A stretch of DNA of 64,000 nucleotides from Lacihabitans soyangensis (GTDB taxonomy: Bacteria; Bacteroidota; Bacteroidia; Cytophagales; Spirosomataceae): contig NZ_RJUF01000002.1 of the NCBI RefSeq assembly GCF_024343775.1, positions 1 to 64,000 on the forward strand. The letters are read 5' to 3'. Shown here piece by piece: positions 17,317 to 26,512 of the stretch. A model generated the notes under the pieces. That model did not search any database. It saw only the letters and a program-made list of their open reading frames with translations, and was not told the origin of the DNA. A program made the translations under genes and the position numbers. The stretch's first letter is position 1. Every line of letters begins with the position of its first letter.

Positions 17317-18183
17317 ATGATAGATATAAAAAAAGTAATCGCAATTGACGTTCATACCCATGCTGAAGTATCATGCTGCCAACCTCATGATGACTATCGT
17401 CCTGAACTGGATGAGGCATTTGCGAAATACTTCAAATCAGACAAAAGGCCTACCATTCAAGAAACCGCCGATTTTTACAGGGATAATAACCTGGCCTTTG
17501 TGATGTTTACGGTTGATTCTGAGCACAATGTAGGCAAAAGAAGAATCCCAAATATCGAAGTAGCCGAAGCTGCTCTGAAAAACGACGATGTAATGATAGC
17601 CTTTGCGAGTATAGACCCTCACAAAGGCCGTATGGGTGCACGCGAGGCACGAGATTTAATTGAAAATTACGGAGTCAAAGGTTTTAAATTTCACCCAACG
17701 GTTCAAGGCTTTTATCCGCAAGATAAAATGGCTTATCATCTTTATGAAGTCATTGCAGAATACAAATTACCGATGCTTTTTCATTCAGGTCACTCGGGAT
17801 TTGGTTCGGGCGTACGTGGTGGTGGCGGTCTGAGACTTGAATATTCCAATCCCATGCATTTAGATGACGTGGCAATTGATTTTCCGGATTGCCCAATCAT
17901 TATTGCCCACCCAAGTTGGCCGTGGCAAGATGAAGCTCTTTCGGTAGCCATGCACAAGCCGAATGTTTATATAGATCTGAGTGGCTGGTCGCCAAAATAC
18001 TTTCCAAAGCAGTTGGTACAATATGCCAATACCATGCTCAAAGACAGAGTGCTTTTTGGTACAGATTTCCCGCTAATTACACCTGAAAGATGGATGAAAG
18101 ACTTTGCCGATGCAGGATTTAAAGAGGAAGTAAAACCTTTAATTTTGAAAGAAAATGCGATTCGGATGTTGGGGTTGAAGTGA
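17317..18183 (+). CDS. Amidohydrolase_2 family, CouM-like beta-ketoacyl-CoA hydrolase
   Basis: A 288-residue TIM-barrel metallohydrolase. The ligand set is visible: DVHTHAE (H-x-H, near residues 11-17), FKFHPTVQ, LFHSGHS, IIAHPSWPWQDEA and LFGTDFPL. The sequence pattern, including YIDLSGWSPKYFP, is the one found next to hydroxycinnamate genes and matches the CouM type, a 4-hydroxyphenyl-beta-ketoacyl-CoA hydrolase that removes the two-carbon unit as the last step to 4-hydroxybenzoate. The family match is from memory of those clusters; related barrels also include decarboxylases (ACMSD-like), so the activity remains to be shown. The pobA-pca operon faces it directly. Confidence 0.82.
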   Translation: MIDIKKVIAIDVHTHAEVSCCQPHDDYRPELDEAFAKYFKSDKRPTIQETADFYRDNNLAFVMFTVDSEHNVGKRRIPNIEVAEAALKNDDVMIAFASIDPHKGRMGAREARDLIENYGVKGFKFHPTVQGFYPQDKMAYHLYEVIAEYKLPMLFHSGHSGFGSGVRGGGGLRLEYSNPMHLDDVAIDFPDCPIIIAHPSWPWQDEALSVAMHKPNVYIDLSGWSPKYFPKQLVQYANTMLKDRVLFGTDFPLITPERWMKDFADAGFKEEVKPLILKENAIRMLGLK

Positions 18184-18203
18184 TTTTAAGTAGCATGCTA
18201 ATT

Positions 18204-18271
18204 GAACACGGATGACACGGATATTAAAAATACCACGGATTTTACTGATTTCTAATTTCCATGGTATTTTT
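18204..18271. terminator. Convergent hairpin built on a repeat element
   Basis: AAAAATACCA (18226-18235) pairs perfectly with TGGTATTTTT (18262-18271), and GG/CC add two pairs after a mismatch. It lies between the converging amidohydrolase and pcaF genes and ends in a T-run on either strand. The left part (GAACACGGATGACACGGAT, from 18204) belongs to the dispersed ATCCGTGT family. Confidence 0.65.
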
Positions 18272-18280
18272 CTTCAAATC

Positions 18281-19489
18281 TCAAACCCTTTCCAAAACTA
18301 CAGAATAACCCATGCCTACTCCCACACACATAGAGGCTAAAGCATATCTTTTTTTAGTTATTTGCAATTGATTTACAGCCGCTTGAATGATTCTTGTACC
18401 TGACATCCCAAGCGGATGACCAAGGGCAATGGCTCCACCGTTTGGATTGATTCTTTCATCATCATCAGCCAAACCAAGATTTCTGGAAACAGCCAAACAC
18501 TGTGCTGAAAATGCTTCGTTAAACTCAATTACATCCATGTCAGCTAAAGTCAAACCTGCTTTTTGTAAAGCTTTTTGCGAAGCTCCAACTGGCCCAATGC
18601 CCATAATTCTTGGCTCCACTCCTACCACTCCCGAACTAACGACTCTTGCTTTTGGAACCAGATTATAAGATTTAACAGCATTATCTGAAGCAATAAACAT
18701 AGCTGCAGCACCGTCATTCAGGCCTGAAGCGTTTCCAGCAGTAACAGTTCCACCTTCTTTTTTGAAAACTGGCCTTAATTTGGATAAAGTTTCTAAACTT
18801 GTGGCTCCTTTAACAAATTCATCCTTGGCGAACATGGTCACTACTCCTTTTTTGTCTACTAACTCAACGGGCACAATTTCTTCTTCTAAAACCCCATTAA
18901 TCTGTGCAGTGAAGGCTTTTTGTTGGGAATTATACGCAAATAAGTCCTGATCTTCCCGACTTATATTATACATTTCAGCCAAATTTTCAGCAGTAACTCC
19001 CATGGCATCAGTGCCGTACAATTTATTCATCAATGGATTCACAAATCGCCAACCGAAGCTGGAATCAAACAACTGAACATCTCCACCGAAGGGCTTTGAA
19101 GACTTGCTCATCACCATCGGACCTCTAGTCATGTGCTCCATACCTCCAGCAATTAGTATTTCGCCATCACCAGCTTTTATGGCTCTGCTAGCATGAATAA
19201 CTGCCGACATACCTGATGAACATAGCCTGTTGACCGTCTCACCTGGTATTGTAAAGGGCAAACCGGCCAAAAGCAAGGCCATGCGGGCCACATTTCTATT
19301 GTCTTCACCAGCTTGGTTATGACAGCCCAAAATAACATCCTCGATAGCTTCTAAAGGAATATTTGGATTTCTTTTTATTAATTCTTTGATTGGTATTGCC
19401 GCCAGATCATCTGCTCGAACTGAAGACAAACTACCTCCAAGACTCCCAATTGGAGTTCTGACTGCATCTATTATAAAAGCATCTTTCAT
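18281..19489 (-). CDS. pcaF: 3-oxoadipyl-CoA/acetyl-CoA thiolase
   Basis: A 402-residue thiolase. The nucleophile Cys is in VNRLCSSGMS (about residue 90), the His in GGAIALGHPLG (about 357) and the second Cys in SMCVGVGMG (about 387); EFNEAFSAQ is the usual substrate-loop block. In this position it should cleave 3-oxoadipyl-CoA to succinyl-CoA and acetyl-CoA, the last step of the protocatechuate branch. It is the last gene of the minus-strand pca cluster, separated from pcaIJ by a DUF983 gene. Because the family is broad, a general beta-ketothiolase role is also possible and it could serve the side-chain pathway too. Confidence 0.88.
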   Translation of the reverse strand: MKDAFIIDAVRTPIGSLGGSLSSVRADDLAAIPIKELIKRNPNIPLEAIEDVILGCHNQAGEDNRNVARMALLLAGLPFTIPGETVNRLCSSGMSAVIHASRAIKAGDGEILIAGGMEHMTRGPMVMSKSSKPFGGDVQLFDSSFGWRFVNPLMNKLYGTDAMGVTAENLAEMYNISREDQDLFAYNSQQKAFTAQINGVLEEEIVPVELVDKKGVVTMFAKDEFVKGATSLETLSKLRPVFKKEGGTVTAGNASGLNDGAAAMFIASDNAVKSYNLVPKARVVSSGVVGVEPRIMGIGPVGASQKALQKAGLTLADMDVIEFNEAFSAQCLAVSRNLGLADDDERINPNGGAIALGHPLGMSGTRIIQAAVNQLQITKKRYALASMCVGVGMGYSVVLERV

Positions 19490-19498
19490 TTTATTTCT

Positions 19499-19858
19499 TT
19501 ATTTTGTTTTGTTGCCAAAAATATATAACCAAATAATTCTTGAAAGTCGAAAATTAAAAGGAAACAGAATTATCATAAAAGCGATGATGATCAAAAGGTT
19601 AGCATAATCGAACAACTCATTCCCGTACAACACGCATGCAAATATTACTAACATACCTTCCAAACTGGCCAAACCGTAGCTGACAAACATGGCTCCCCAA
19701 TAAAAGCCATTTTCAGGAAAAAAGTTGTAATTGCAGTTTGGACATTTCTGATTCATCTCCGTTAATCGCATGAAAGAAAAAAGATTGTTATTAATGAAAA
19801 CATAACCTTTTTTACAATTTGGACACCGGTTTTTAAAAATATTTACTAAAGACATCAT
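19499..19858 (-). CDS. DUF983 zinc-ribbon membrane protein
   Basis: A 119-residue protein. The N-terminus has two Cys pairs, RCPNCKKG (about 11-18) and KCPNCNYN, which form a zinc ribbon; two or three transmembrane segments follow, near 55-75 and 85-110. This is the DUF983 pattern. Its function is unknown. It lies between pcaIJ and pcaF with only nine bases to pcaF, and is on the same strand, so it would be co-transcribed although it has no known connection with aromatic breakdown. Confidence 0.85.
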   Translation of the reverse strand: MMSLVNIFKNRCPNCKKGYVFINNNLFSFMRLTEMNQKCPNCNYNFFPENGFYWGAMFVSYGLASLEGMLVIFACVLYGNELFDYANLLIIIAFMIILFPFNFRLSRIIWLYIFGNKTK

Positions 19859-19952
19859 GAGTTTTTTTATGAGGCAAAATTAGTCCTTTTTGCTCCTAAA
19901 CTTCTGTTTAAATATTTTTTTACAATTCACAGAGAGTTATTCCGGTGAGTTA

Positions 19953-21299
19953 TCATTTCAAATCAATATTAAATTTTGCACTGGTTTTTGCTTGAACTTC
20001 CTCTAAAGTGGCGTTTGGCAGTAAATCTATCAATGTTAAAACCCCATCTGAATAAGAAAACACCGCCAAATCGGTAATTATCATGTCTACTACACCAGAG
20101 GCCGTCAATGGCAATACACACGATGGAACAATTTTAGGTGAACCGTCGGAATTTGTATGGGTCATGGTTATGATCAACCGTTTTGCACCAACAGCCAAAT
20201 CCATTGCTCCGCCTACGCCCAAAAGTGGCTTGCCAGGAACTGCCCAGTTGGCCAGATTTGCTGCTTCGTCGCATTCTAATCCACCCATAATGGCTACGTC
20301 AATGTGTCCACCGCGAATCATAGCAAATGATTCTGAGCTATCGAAATAGCTACTTCCATTGAGGGCAGTCACAGGAATTTTGCCGGCATTGACCGGATAA
20401 TTCATAGCCCCACCACCGTCAGTTGGCATAGGCCCAACGCCCAACATACCGTTTTCTGTATGAAGGATGATTCCGTGCTCTTCAGTGATTAGATCGGCAA
20501 CTAAAGTTGGGATTCCGATACCCAAATTTACAACATCACCTGATTTCAGTTCGGCCAATGCACGGCGAGCCATATTCATTCTAACCTCATCTACTTTTTT
20601 TGAGGACGATACCGATGCAGAAGTCCCCAGATCTTCCAAAGTAAGCGTAGCTTGTACCAAATAATCTACAAAACAGCCTTGAGTGTGCACGTTTTCAGGT
20701 ACTATTTCACCAACGGGCACAATTTCTTCTACTTCAGCAATGACCAAATCTGCAGCAGTTGCCATAGCTTTATTGAAGTTATTTTCCGTCATGCGGTATT
20801 GTAAATTTCCAGCCGTATCGGCACGCCACGCACGTATGAAAGCTACGTTACCACGAATGCCTTTTATGAAAACTTGCTCTTCACCATCGATGATTTTGGT
20901 TTCACGACCTTCGGCAATCTTGGTTCCTGCCGAAGTTTTGGTGTAGAAACCACCAATACCAGCACCGCCCGCACGAATGGCTTCTGCCAAAATACCTTGG
21001 GGTAGGAGTTCTGCTTCTACCAATCCCGCCTGAACGGCCTTTACAGCATTCGGATTTGATGTAAAAAACGAACCAATTACTTTTTTTAACTGACCATTGG
21101 CCAATAATCTATCGCCACCCAATCCAGGTTCGCCCGTATTATTTCCAATAAAAGTTAAGTTTTTAGTACTTGTTTCTGCCAAAGCATGCATCAAATGCAC
21201 TGGATTACCTGTCATACCAAAGCCACCTTGAAGGAGGATATCTCCGTCTTTTACAAATTTAACCGCCTCACTTAAACTTAAAACAGGGACTTTTTTCAT
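19953..21299 (-). CDS. pcaIJ: 3-oxoadipate CoA-transferase, fused alpha and beta subunits
   Basis: A 448-residue class I CoA-transferase in which the two subunits are one chain: alpha about 1-225 ([13 protein letters not shown] near 22-34), beta about 228-448. The catalytic Glu is in [12 protein letters not shown] near residues 280-291. It moves CoA from succinyl-CoA to 3-oxoadipate. PcaI and PcaJ are separate genes in Pseudomonas; fused forms occur elsewhere in this enzyme class. The succinyl-CoA:3-ketoacid transferases share the same fold, but location after pobA makes oxoadipate the likely substrate. Confidence 0.88.
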   Translation of the reverse strand: MKKVPVLSLSEAVKFVKDGDILLQGGFGMTGNPVHLMHALAETSTKNLTFIGNNTGEPGLGGDRLLANGQLKKVIGSFFTSNPNAVKAVQAGLVEAELLPQGILAEAIRAGGAGIGGFYTKTSAGTKIAEGRETKIIDGEEQVFIKGIRGNVAFIRAWRADTAGNLQYRMTENNFNKAMATAADLVIAEVEEIVPVGEIVPENVHTQGCFVDYLVQATLTLEDLGTSASVSSSKKVDEVRMNMARRALAELKSGDVVNLGIGIPTLVADLITEEHGIILHTENGMLGVGPMPTDGGGAMNYPVNAGKIPVTALNGSSYFDSSESFAMIRGGHIDVAIMGGLECDEAANLANWAVPGKPLLGVGGAMDLAVGAKRLIITMTHTNSDGSPKIVPSCVLPLTASGVVDMIITDLAVFSYSDGVLTLIDLLPNATLEEVQAKTSAKFNIDLK

Positions 21300-21380
21300 A
21301 TACTTTTTCCAATCGATTTTTAAAACAATTTAAATTTTATAGTTCCCCCTTCGGGATGGTCCGACGATTCGGTTACGGGT

Positions 21381-22559
21381 CTAAAACGCCTCAAATGGCA
21401 ATCCCACATAATTTTCTGCAATCGTTGTTTTATATGCCTCTGAGATAGTAATATAATCAAACTTTGCTTTTTGTAATTGGTACTGAAAAGAACCATGCTC
21501 ATCTTGTTTGTGAAACAGAGTAGTCATGAAGTTTGAAAAATCTTGTGCTCTCCAAATTCTTTTCAAGGCTTGACTGGAATAATTATCCAACGTTTTAATC
21601 GAATCGTTTTTATAATAATCCACGAGTCCGTCTACCAAATGTTTTACATCTGCCACGGCCAAATTTAAACCCTTACCGCCAGTAGGAGGAACAATATGTG
21701 CTGCATCGCCTGCCAAAAACAGCCGCCCGTATTGCATTTTATCAATAAAATAACTCCTCATAGGCGTAATGCTTTTTTCGAATATTGGCCCTGAATTTAG
21801 CTTCCAGTTTTCAGTTGCCAATCTTAATGAAAGTTCCTCCCAAATTCTTTCGTCTGGCCAATCTTCTACTTTTGCGTAATTGTCTACCTGTATATAAAGT
21901 CTACTTACGGTATTTGATCTCAAACTATGCAAAGCGAAACCCCTCTCATGATAAGCGTAAATGAGTTCTTCGGAAGACGGAGCCACATTGGCCAATATAC
22001 CCAACCAACTAAAAGGATACGTCACTTGATATTCACCATAGCTATCTTTAGGCATAGTTTTTCGGCCTAAACCATGGAAACCATCACACGCCGCCACAAA
22101 ATCACATGATAAAGTATGACTTTCACCTTCGAAAGTGTAGTTTATTTTGGGATTTGAAGTTTCTATATCGATTATTTCAGTTGCCTCAGCTTCAAAAAAC
22201 AATTTCTCTCCGTCACTTTGCCATACATCGGTCATATCTTTTACTATTTCCTGTTGGCCGTAAATCGTAATATTTCTACCACCTGTAAGATTACCAAAAG
22301 GGACCCTAATCCTGTGATTATCAAAATTTAAATAAACTCCGTGATGCTCCTGTCCTTCTTTTAATAGCCTATCAGCTAAACCAAGGTCTTTAAAAATATC
22401 AACTGTATTTTGCTCCAAAAGACCAGCTCTAACTCTAGATTCTACATATTCCCTACTTCTATTCTCTAGAATCACGGATGAAATTCCATGTTTTTTCAAC
22501 CAATGAGCCAAAGTCAATCCTGCCGGCCCCGCTCCAATAATTCCTACTTGAGTCCTCAT
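21381..22559 (-). CDS. pobA: 4-hydroxybenzoate 3-monooxygenase
   Basis: A 392-residue flavoprotein hydroxylase. It has IGAGPAGLTLAHWL at the N-terminus (FAD dinucleotide site), ENRSREYVESRVRAGLLEQ, a segment very typical of PobA, DGFHG and the second FAD motif LAGDAAHIVPPTGGKGLNLA near 280-299. It converts 4-hydroxybenzoate to protocatechuate using NADPH and oxygen. It lies three bases after the pcaDC stop, within the pca operon, and thus links the CouM-type product of the facing cluster to the ring-cleavage genes. Confidence 0.93.
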   Translation of the reverse strand: MRTQVGIIGAGPAGLTLAHWLKKHGISSVILENRSREYVESRVRAGLLEQNTVDIFKDLGLADRLLKEGQEHHGVYLNFDNHRIRVPFGNLTGGRNITIYGQQEIVKDMTDVWQSDGEKLFFEAEATEIIDIETSNPKINYTFEGESHTLSCDFVAACDGFHGLGRKTMPKDSYGEYQVTYPFSWLGILANVAPSSEELIYAYHERGFALHSLRSNTVSRLYIQVDNYAKVEDWPDERIWEELSLRLATENWKLNSGPIFEKSITPMRSYFIDKMQYGRLFLAGDAAHIVPPTGGKGLNLAVADVKHLVDGLVDYYKNDSIKTLDNYSSQALKRIWRAQDFSNFMTTLFHKQDEHGSFQYQLQKAKFDYITISEAYKTTIAENYVGLPFEAF

Positions 22560-22562
22560 GTT

Positions 22563-23732
22563 TTAATAATTAATATCATTTTCTATAAAAACTTCCAAAG
22601 CCAAATGAAATGCGTCATTTGCAGCTGGTAATCCACAATACAATGCTGATTGCATGATAACTTCCTTGATTTCATCCACCGTAACTCCATTATTAAATGC
22701 AGCCTTTACATGCATTTTAAATTCAGCTGGCCTGTTTAAAGCTATTAACATCGCCATAGTAATTAGGCTTTTATTGTGTTTAGACAAACCTGGTCTTGTC
22801 CAAATTTCACCCCAAGCATAATTGGTAATAAAAGACTGAAAATCAGCATTAAAATCATTGATTTTGCTATTGGCTTTATCGACATGGGCGTCCCCCAAAA
22901 CACTCCTGCGAACGTGCATGCCCTTGTCAAAAGTTGATTCCCCTACAAAAAAATCTATTAAAACTCGGGCATACTCTTTCGGTAGTTCAGTTGCGGCCAA
23001 ATGTCTTGCATGCAAAACTTTCAATCTTGATTTTGGTATTTTTGAAACTAAAAATTCAGCCTGCTCAATGTTTGTTACCGGGTCTTCATCACCTGTAATT
23101 ACAAGTGTTTCAACATTCATATTTTGAAGTTGATTTCTAAAGTCGGCATCACGAATGGCACAGCAACAATTAGAATAGCCTACTATATCGCTTCTCAAAA
23201 ACATAGCTTTAGTTTCAGCTACTTTTTCAGGTTTCTGACTTCTAAATTCTTCTGTAAACCAACGCTCTATGGTATCGTCGACAATAGCCTGCATACCGTT
23301 TTTACCTATGGTCTCTATACGGCCATTCCAACGTTCGTCATTACCTATTTTTGCTCCGGTATTACTTAAAACTATTTTTTTGAAGCGATTTGGGTGATTT
23401 ATGCCAAGATATTGCCCAATCAAACCGCCCATCGAGAGACCGCAGAAATAGGCCTTTCCTATTTGGAGCTCATCCATCAAATCAATAACATCTCTACCTA
23501 ATTGCTCTATTGAATAGCCCTCTAGGCCTATACTATTTTTAGAACTTCCGTGCCCACGTGTATCATATTGTACTATTCTGAAATAGGGCAAAAGATAGGG
23601 AATCAATTCATCCCACATCATCATTTCAGAACCTAATGAGTTTGAAAAAATTAGTACGGGGCTATTTGGAGTACCTTGTATTTTGAAAGCCCTCATACCC
23701 CCATCGGGGGATTTTGAAACATTATTATTCAT
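22563..23732 (-). CDS. pcaDC: Fused 3-oxoadipate enol-lactonase and 4-carboxymuconolactone decarboxylase
   Basis: A 389-residue two-domain protein. Residues 1 to about 260 are an alpha/beta hydrolase (nucleophile GLSMGG near 97-102, Asp in TGDEDP, His in ARHLAA). Residues about 265-389 are the carboxymuconolactone decarboxylase domain (RRSVLGDAHVDKA, then ALYCGLPAANDAFHLA). It catalyses two consecutive steps from 4-carboxymuconolactone to 3-oxoadipate. The first 13 residues (KSPDGGMRAF) are encoded by a C5/G5 palindrome at 23686-23714 like that in the SDR gene, and the usual PcaD N-terminus is not visible. It overlaps pcaB by eight bases. Known fused forms (PcaL) exist in actinobacteria. Confidence 0.92.
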   Translation of the reverse strand: MNNNVSKSPDGGMRAFKIQGTPNSPVLIFSNSLGSEMMMWDELIPYLLPYFRIVQYDTRGHGSSKNSIGLEGYSIEQLGRDVIDLMDELQIGKAYFCGLSMGGLIGQYLGINHPNRFKKIVLSNTGAKIGNDERWNGRIETIGKNGMQAIVDDTIERWFTEEFRSQKPEKVAETKAMFLRSDIVGYSNCCCAIRDADFRNQLQNMNVETLVITGDEDPVTNIEQAEFLVSKIPKSRLKVLHARHLAATELPKEYARVLIDFFVGESTFDKGMHVRRSVLGDAHVDKANSKINDFNADFQSFITNYAWGEIWTRPGLSKHNKSLITMAMLIALNRPAEFKMHVKAAFNNGVTVDEIKEVIMQSALYCGLPAANDAFHLALEVFIENDINY

Positions 23733-25035
23733 ACTTTTTTAATAAAGCATCCACTATCTCCACACTATTTCCAATCGAATTTTCAGGATTAAATAACCCA
23801 TCCATGTTCTCTATTTCAACATTATTCTCTTTCAAAACTTCTTTCAAATGTTTATTTTTAGAGATTGCTGATTTACATGCTTTTTCAACCAGTTCATGAG
23901 CCTGAATTTTACCAATTCTTTTCGCCAAAGCTAATGATACATTTTCGGCAAAAATTAACCCCTGACTAATTTCAATATTAGCCAACATTCGCTTCTCATC
24001 GATTTCCAAGCCAGAAATCAGCTCAATTGTCTTTTCTAGACTACCCGCCGTAAGACAAATTATATCAGTAAGCACTTCCCATTCTGCATGCCAATTACCT
24101 GCCGAACGCTCATGTTCCTGAATCATCGATGAAAGCATACTTCCTACCAAATGTGGTACTCTTGTAGCGTTGGCCAAAATTGCTGCACATGTCACTGGAT
24201 TTCTTTTATGAGGCATGGTGCTGGAGCCGCCTTTTCCCTCGGCAGCACCCTCAAACACCTCTCCTACCTCCGTTTGCATCAATAGAGAAATATCCTTTGC
24301 AATTTTACCTAATGTACCGCTCAAAATACCCAAATTCGTTGCCAATTCATTAATGTTATCCCTCTGAGATTGCCAAGAATAAGCATGATTTAGCTTTAAA
24401 ATTTCAGCAAAAGTTTGTCTAACTTCGTGTGTAAGATTTGAGTTTTGACTTCCTACCGCACCAGCAAGTTGCATTACCAAAAGCCTAGATTTCATCTCGC
24501 ACAAACGCTCAATGGACCTACAAACACCTTCTAACCAAGCACTTGTCTTTAACCCAAAAGTTATAGGACGAGCTTGCTGTAACAATGTACGGCCAACCAT
24601 TACGGTATTTTTGTGCTTTTCTGTTAATTTGGCAAGTTCGACTTTTAACTTTAACAATTTTTCATCTAACCAATTAATAAATTGACCGATCTGCAAAACT
24701 GTGGCCGTATCTATTATATCCTGGCTGGTTGCACCTAAATGAACAAATTTGGACGCCTCAAAATCACGATTTTTTACAGCTTTTGTCAATTGTTTCACCA
24801 AGGGAATGGCGGCATTTCCTCCGAGTTTTATTTCTTTTTTGAGTTTGGAGATATCAATGTTTTCAGGAGTACAACAGCCAGCAATAATTTTGGCATATTC
24901 AGTGTCAAAAATACCATGAATAGCCTGAGATCGAGCCAACGCTGCCTCTACATTGAGCATGGCTAGAATGGCGTTTCGATCTGAAAAAAACTCATTAACA
25001 TCTTGACAATAAAACAACTCAGAATATAAACTCAT
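23725..25035 (-). CDS. pcaB: 3-carboxy-cis,cis-muconate cycloisomerase
   Basis: A 436-residue member of the fumarase/adenylosuccinate-lyase family. The signature GSSTMPHKRNP is at about 272-282, with HLGATSQDIID near 96-106 and the conserved AGNWHAEW block near 316-323. It lactonises 3-carboxy-cis,cis-muconate to 4-carboxymuconolactone. The length agrees with proteobacterial PcaB. It lies 15 bp after pcaG and overlaps the following pcaDC, so the order follows the reactions. Confidence 0.92.
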   Translation of the reverse strand: MSLYSELFYCQDVNEFFSDRNAILAMLNVEAALARSQAIHGIFDTEYAKIIAGCCTPENIDISKLKKEIKLGGNAAIPLVKQLTKAVKNRDFEASKFVHLGATSQDIIDTATVLQIGQFINWLDEKLLKLKVELAKLTEKHKNTVMVGRTLLQQARPITFGLKTSAWLEGVCRSIERLCEMKSRLLVMQLAGAVGSQNSNLTHEVRQTFAEILKLNHAYSWQSQRDNINELATNLGILSGTLGKIAKDISLLMQTEVGEVFEGAAEGKGGSSTMPHKRNPVTCAAILANATRVPHLVGSMLSSMIQEHERSAGNWHAEWEVLTDIICLTAGSLEKTIELISGLEIDEKRMLANIEISQGLIFAENVSLALAKRIGKIQAHELVEKACKSAISKNKHLKEVLKENNVEIENMDGLFNPENSIGNSVEIVDALLKKYE

Positions 25036-25050
25036 AATTATTTTATCCGT

Positions 25051-25563
25051 TTAAATATCAAAAAACACGGTTTCATTTTCTCCCTGCATATGTATGTCGA
25101 AATGATAATAATTCTCTTTTTTCTGAGCTACTAGTGTATTTTTTCTTTCAACTGGAACCAGTTTAAGAGCTTCATCAGAATCATTATTTTCTTCATCAGA
25201 AAAATAGATTCTGGTATAAGAATGAATCAATTGCCCTCTCATAAATAAAATGACGGAAAGAAACGGGGCATTTGTGCCAATCGGCTTTGGCTTTGCTGTT
25301 TTGAAAACAAAACTATGGTCTTTTTCGGTACCAGTTCCAAATCTCCCGAAAAGGTTATTTTGATTGTCCCAAATCTCCAACATGGCGTCTGGAATCACAT
25401 TTCCTTCTCCGTCAAAAACTTTTCCTTTTATTGTAATGGGATTGTCGTCTATAGAAACCAATTCATTCTGAGCCAAGCTTTTAAAATCGTATAAATATTG
25501 CTCTGGAGTGAGGCCATAGGCAAAATACGGCCCTACTGTCTGCGATGGTGTCTGCTTTAACAT
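25051..25563 (-). CDS. pcaG: Protocatechuate 3,4-dioxygenase alpha subunit
   Basis: A 170-residue intradiol dioxygenase alpha chain. It begins LKQTPSQTVGPYFAYGLTP, the usual opening of PcaG, and has the beta-barrel motif GKVFDGEGNVIPDAMLEIWD. As in other alpha chains, the four iron ligands are not all retained; the iron sits in PcaH. It pairs with the beta chain encoded 15 bp upstream. Protocatechuate is cleaved to 3-carboxy-cis,cis-muconate. Confidence 0.93.
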   Translation of the reverse strand: MLKQTPSQTVGPYFAYGLTPEQYLYDFKSLAQNELVSIDDNPITIKGKVFDGEGNVIPDAMLEIWDNQNNLFGRFGTGTEKDHSFVFKTAKPKPIGTNAPFLSVILFMRGQLIHSYTRIYFSDEENNDSDEALKLVPVERKNTLVAQKKENYYHFDIHMQGENETVFFDI

Positions 25564-25577
25564 GATGTTTTCAAATT

Positions 25578-26285
25578 TTAAATTTTCTCAAATGGAGTAG
25601 TCTGATGCCCCCTTAGTACAAAATCGAATCTATAACCTAAAGCAAAATCAGGTTCAGTGGCATCCAAATCAAATTTAGAAATCAGCAAATCTCTACCTTT
25701 GGGTGGAACCCCAAGAAAAATAGGATCGTACTGCAAAAGCGGATCTCCCGGGAAATACATTTGTGTTACCAATCTATTGGTAATATTCGCCCCAAAAAGT
25801 GAAAAATGTATGTGATTAGGCCTCCAGGCATTATAATGATTGCCCCAAGGATAAGCTCCTGGCTTGATGGTGTAGAACTTGTAATTGCCATTTTTGTCTG
25901 TCATACAACGCCCTGCACCCAAAAAATTTGGATCAAGAGGGGCATCATGCTGATCCACCTTGTGCACATAACGTCCACAAGAATTGGCTTGCCAAATTTC
26001 TATCAATGTATTCGGAATAGGTTGTCCATTTTCGTTAAAAACAGTACCATGAACCACTATACGTTCGCCCAAAGGTTCACCATTTTTAATTGAATTCTTG
26101 GTTAAATCATGGTCAAATTCTCCCAAATTAAAGTCTCCGAAAACCGGCCCTGAAAGTTCAGCCAAAGATTGTTTAAGAAGAACAAGAGGTTTGGTTGGAG
26201 CTCGAAGAATGGTTGATTTGTAGTCAGGCGACAACCTAGGTGGATGCACCTCCATGTCAAATGGATTATAAATCAATTGACTCAT
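25578..26285 (-). CDS. pcaH: Protocatechuate 3,4-dioxygenase beta subunit
   Basis: A 235-residue iron-binding subunit. The intradiol signature LIEIWQANSCGRYVHK is near 98-113, with the first ligand Tyr, and YPWGNHYNAWRPNHIHFS near 144-161 contains a Tyr and the two His ligands. Length and motifs match bacterial PcaH. It is the first gene of the minus-strand pca operon. On the other side of the 227-bp promoter region is an AraC regulator. A TACCTTTG box on the minus strand at 26317-26324 may be its -7 element, but no well-spaced -33 box was seen. Confidence 0.94.
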   Translation of the reverse strand: MSQLIYNPFDMEVHPPRLSPDYKSTILRAPTKPLVLLKQSLAELSGPVFGDFNLGEFDHDLTKNSIKNGEPLGERIVVHGTVFNENGQPIPNTLIEIWQANSCGRYVHKVDQHDAPLDPNFLGAGRCMTDKNGNYKFYTIKPGAYPWGNHYNAWRPNHIHFSLFGANITNRLVTQMYFPGDPLLQYDPIFLGVPPKGRDLLISKFDLDATEPDFALGYRFDFVLRGHQTTPFEKI

Positions 26286-26512
26286 AAACTTTGTATTTAA
26301 AATTGAACGATGAGCCCAAAGGTATCCAGAAAGTATAAGTTTTTCTTGGACAAATTAAAATTTTGTTTGTATATTTATAACATCATTATATCTATACTGA
26401 AATAGTAAAAGGAAAGCACATCCGACAATAATAACCTATAATGCTAATATTCAATTATTTATTTAGAGAAAGCTCAGAGGCACTACCGCAAATTTAAAAG
26501 CACATTTATAAC

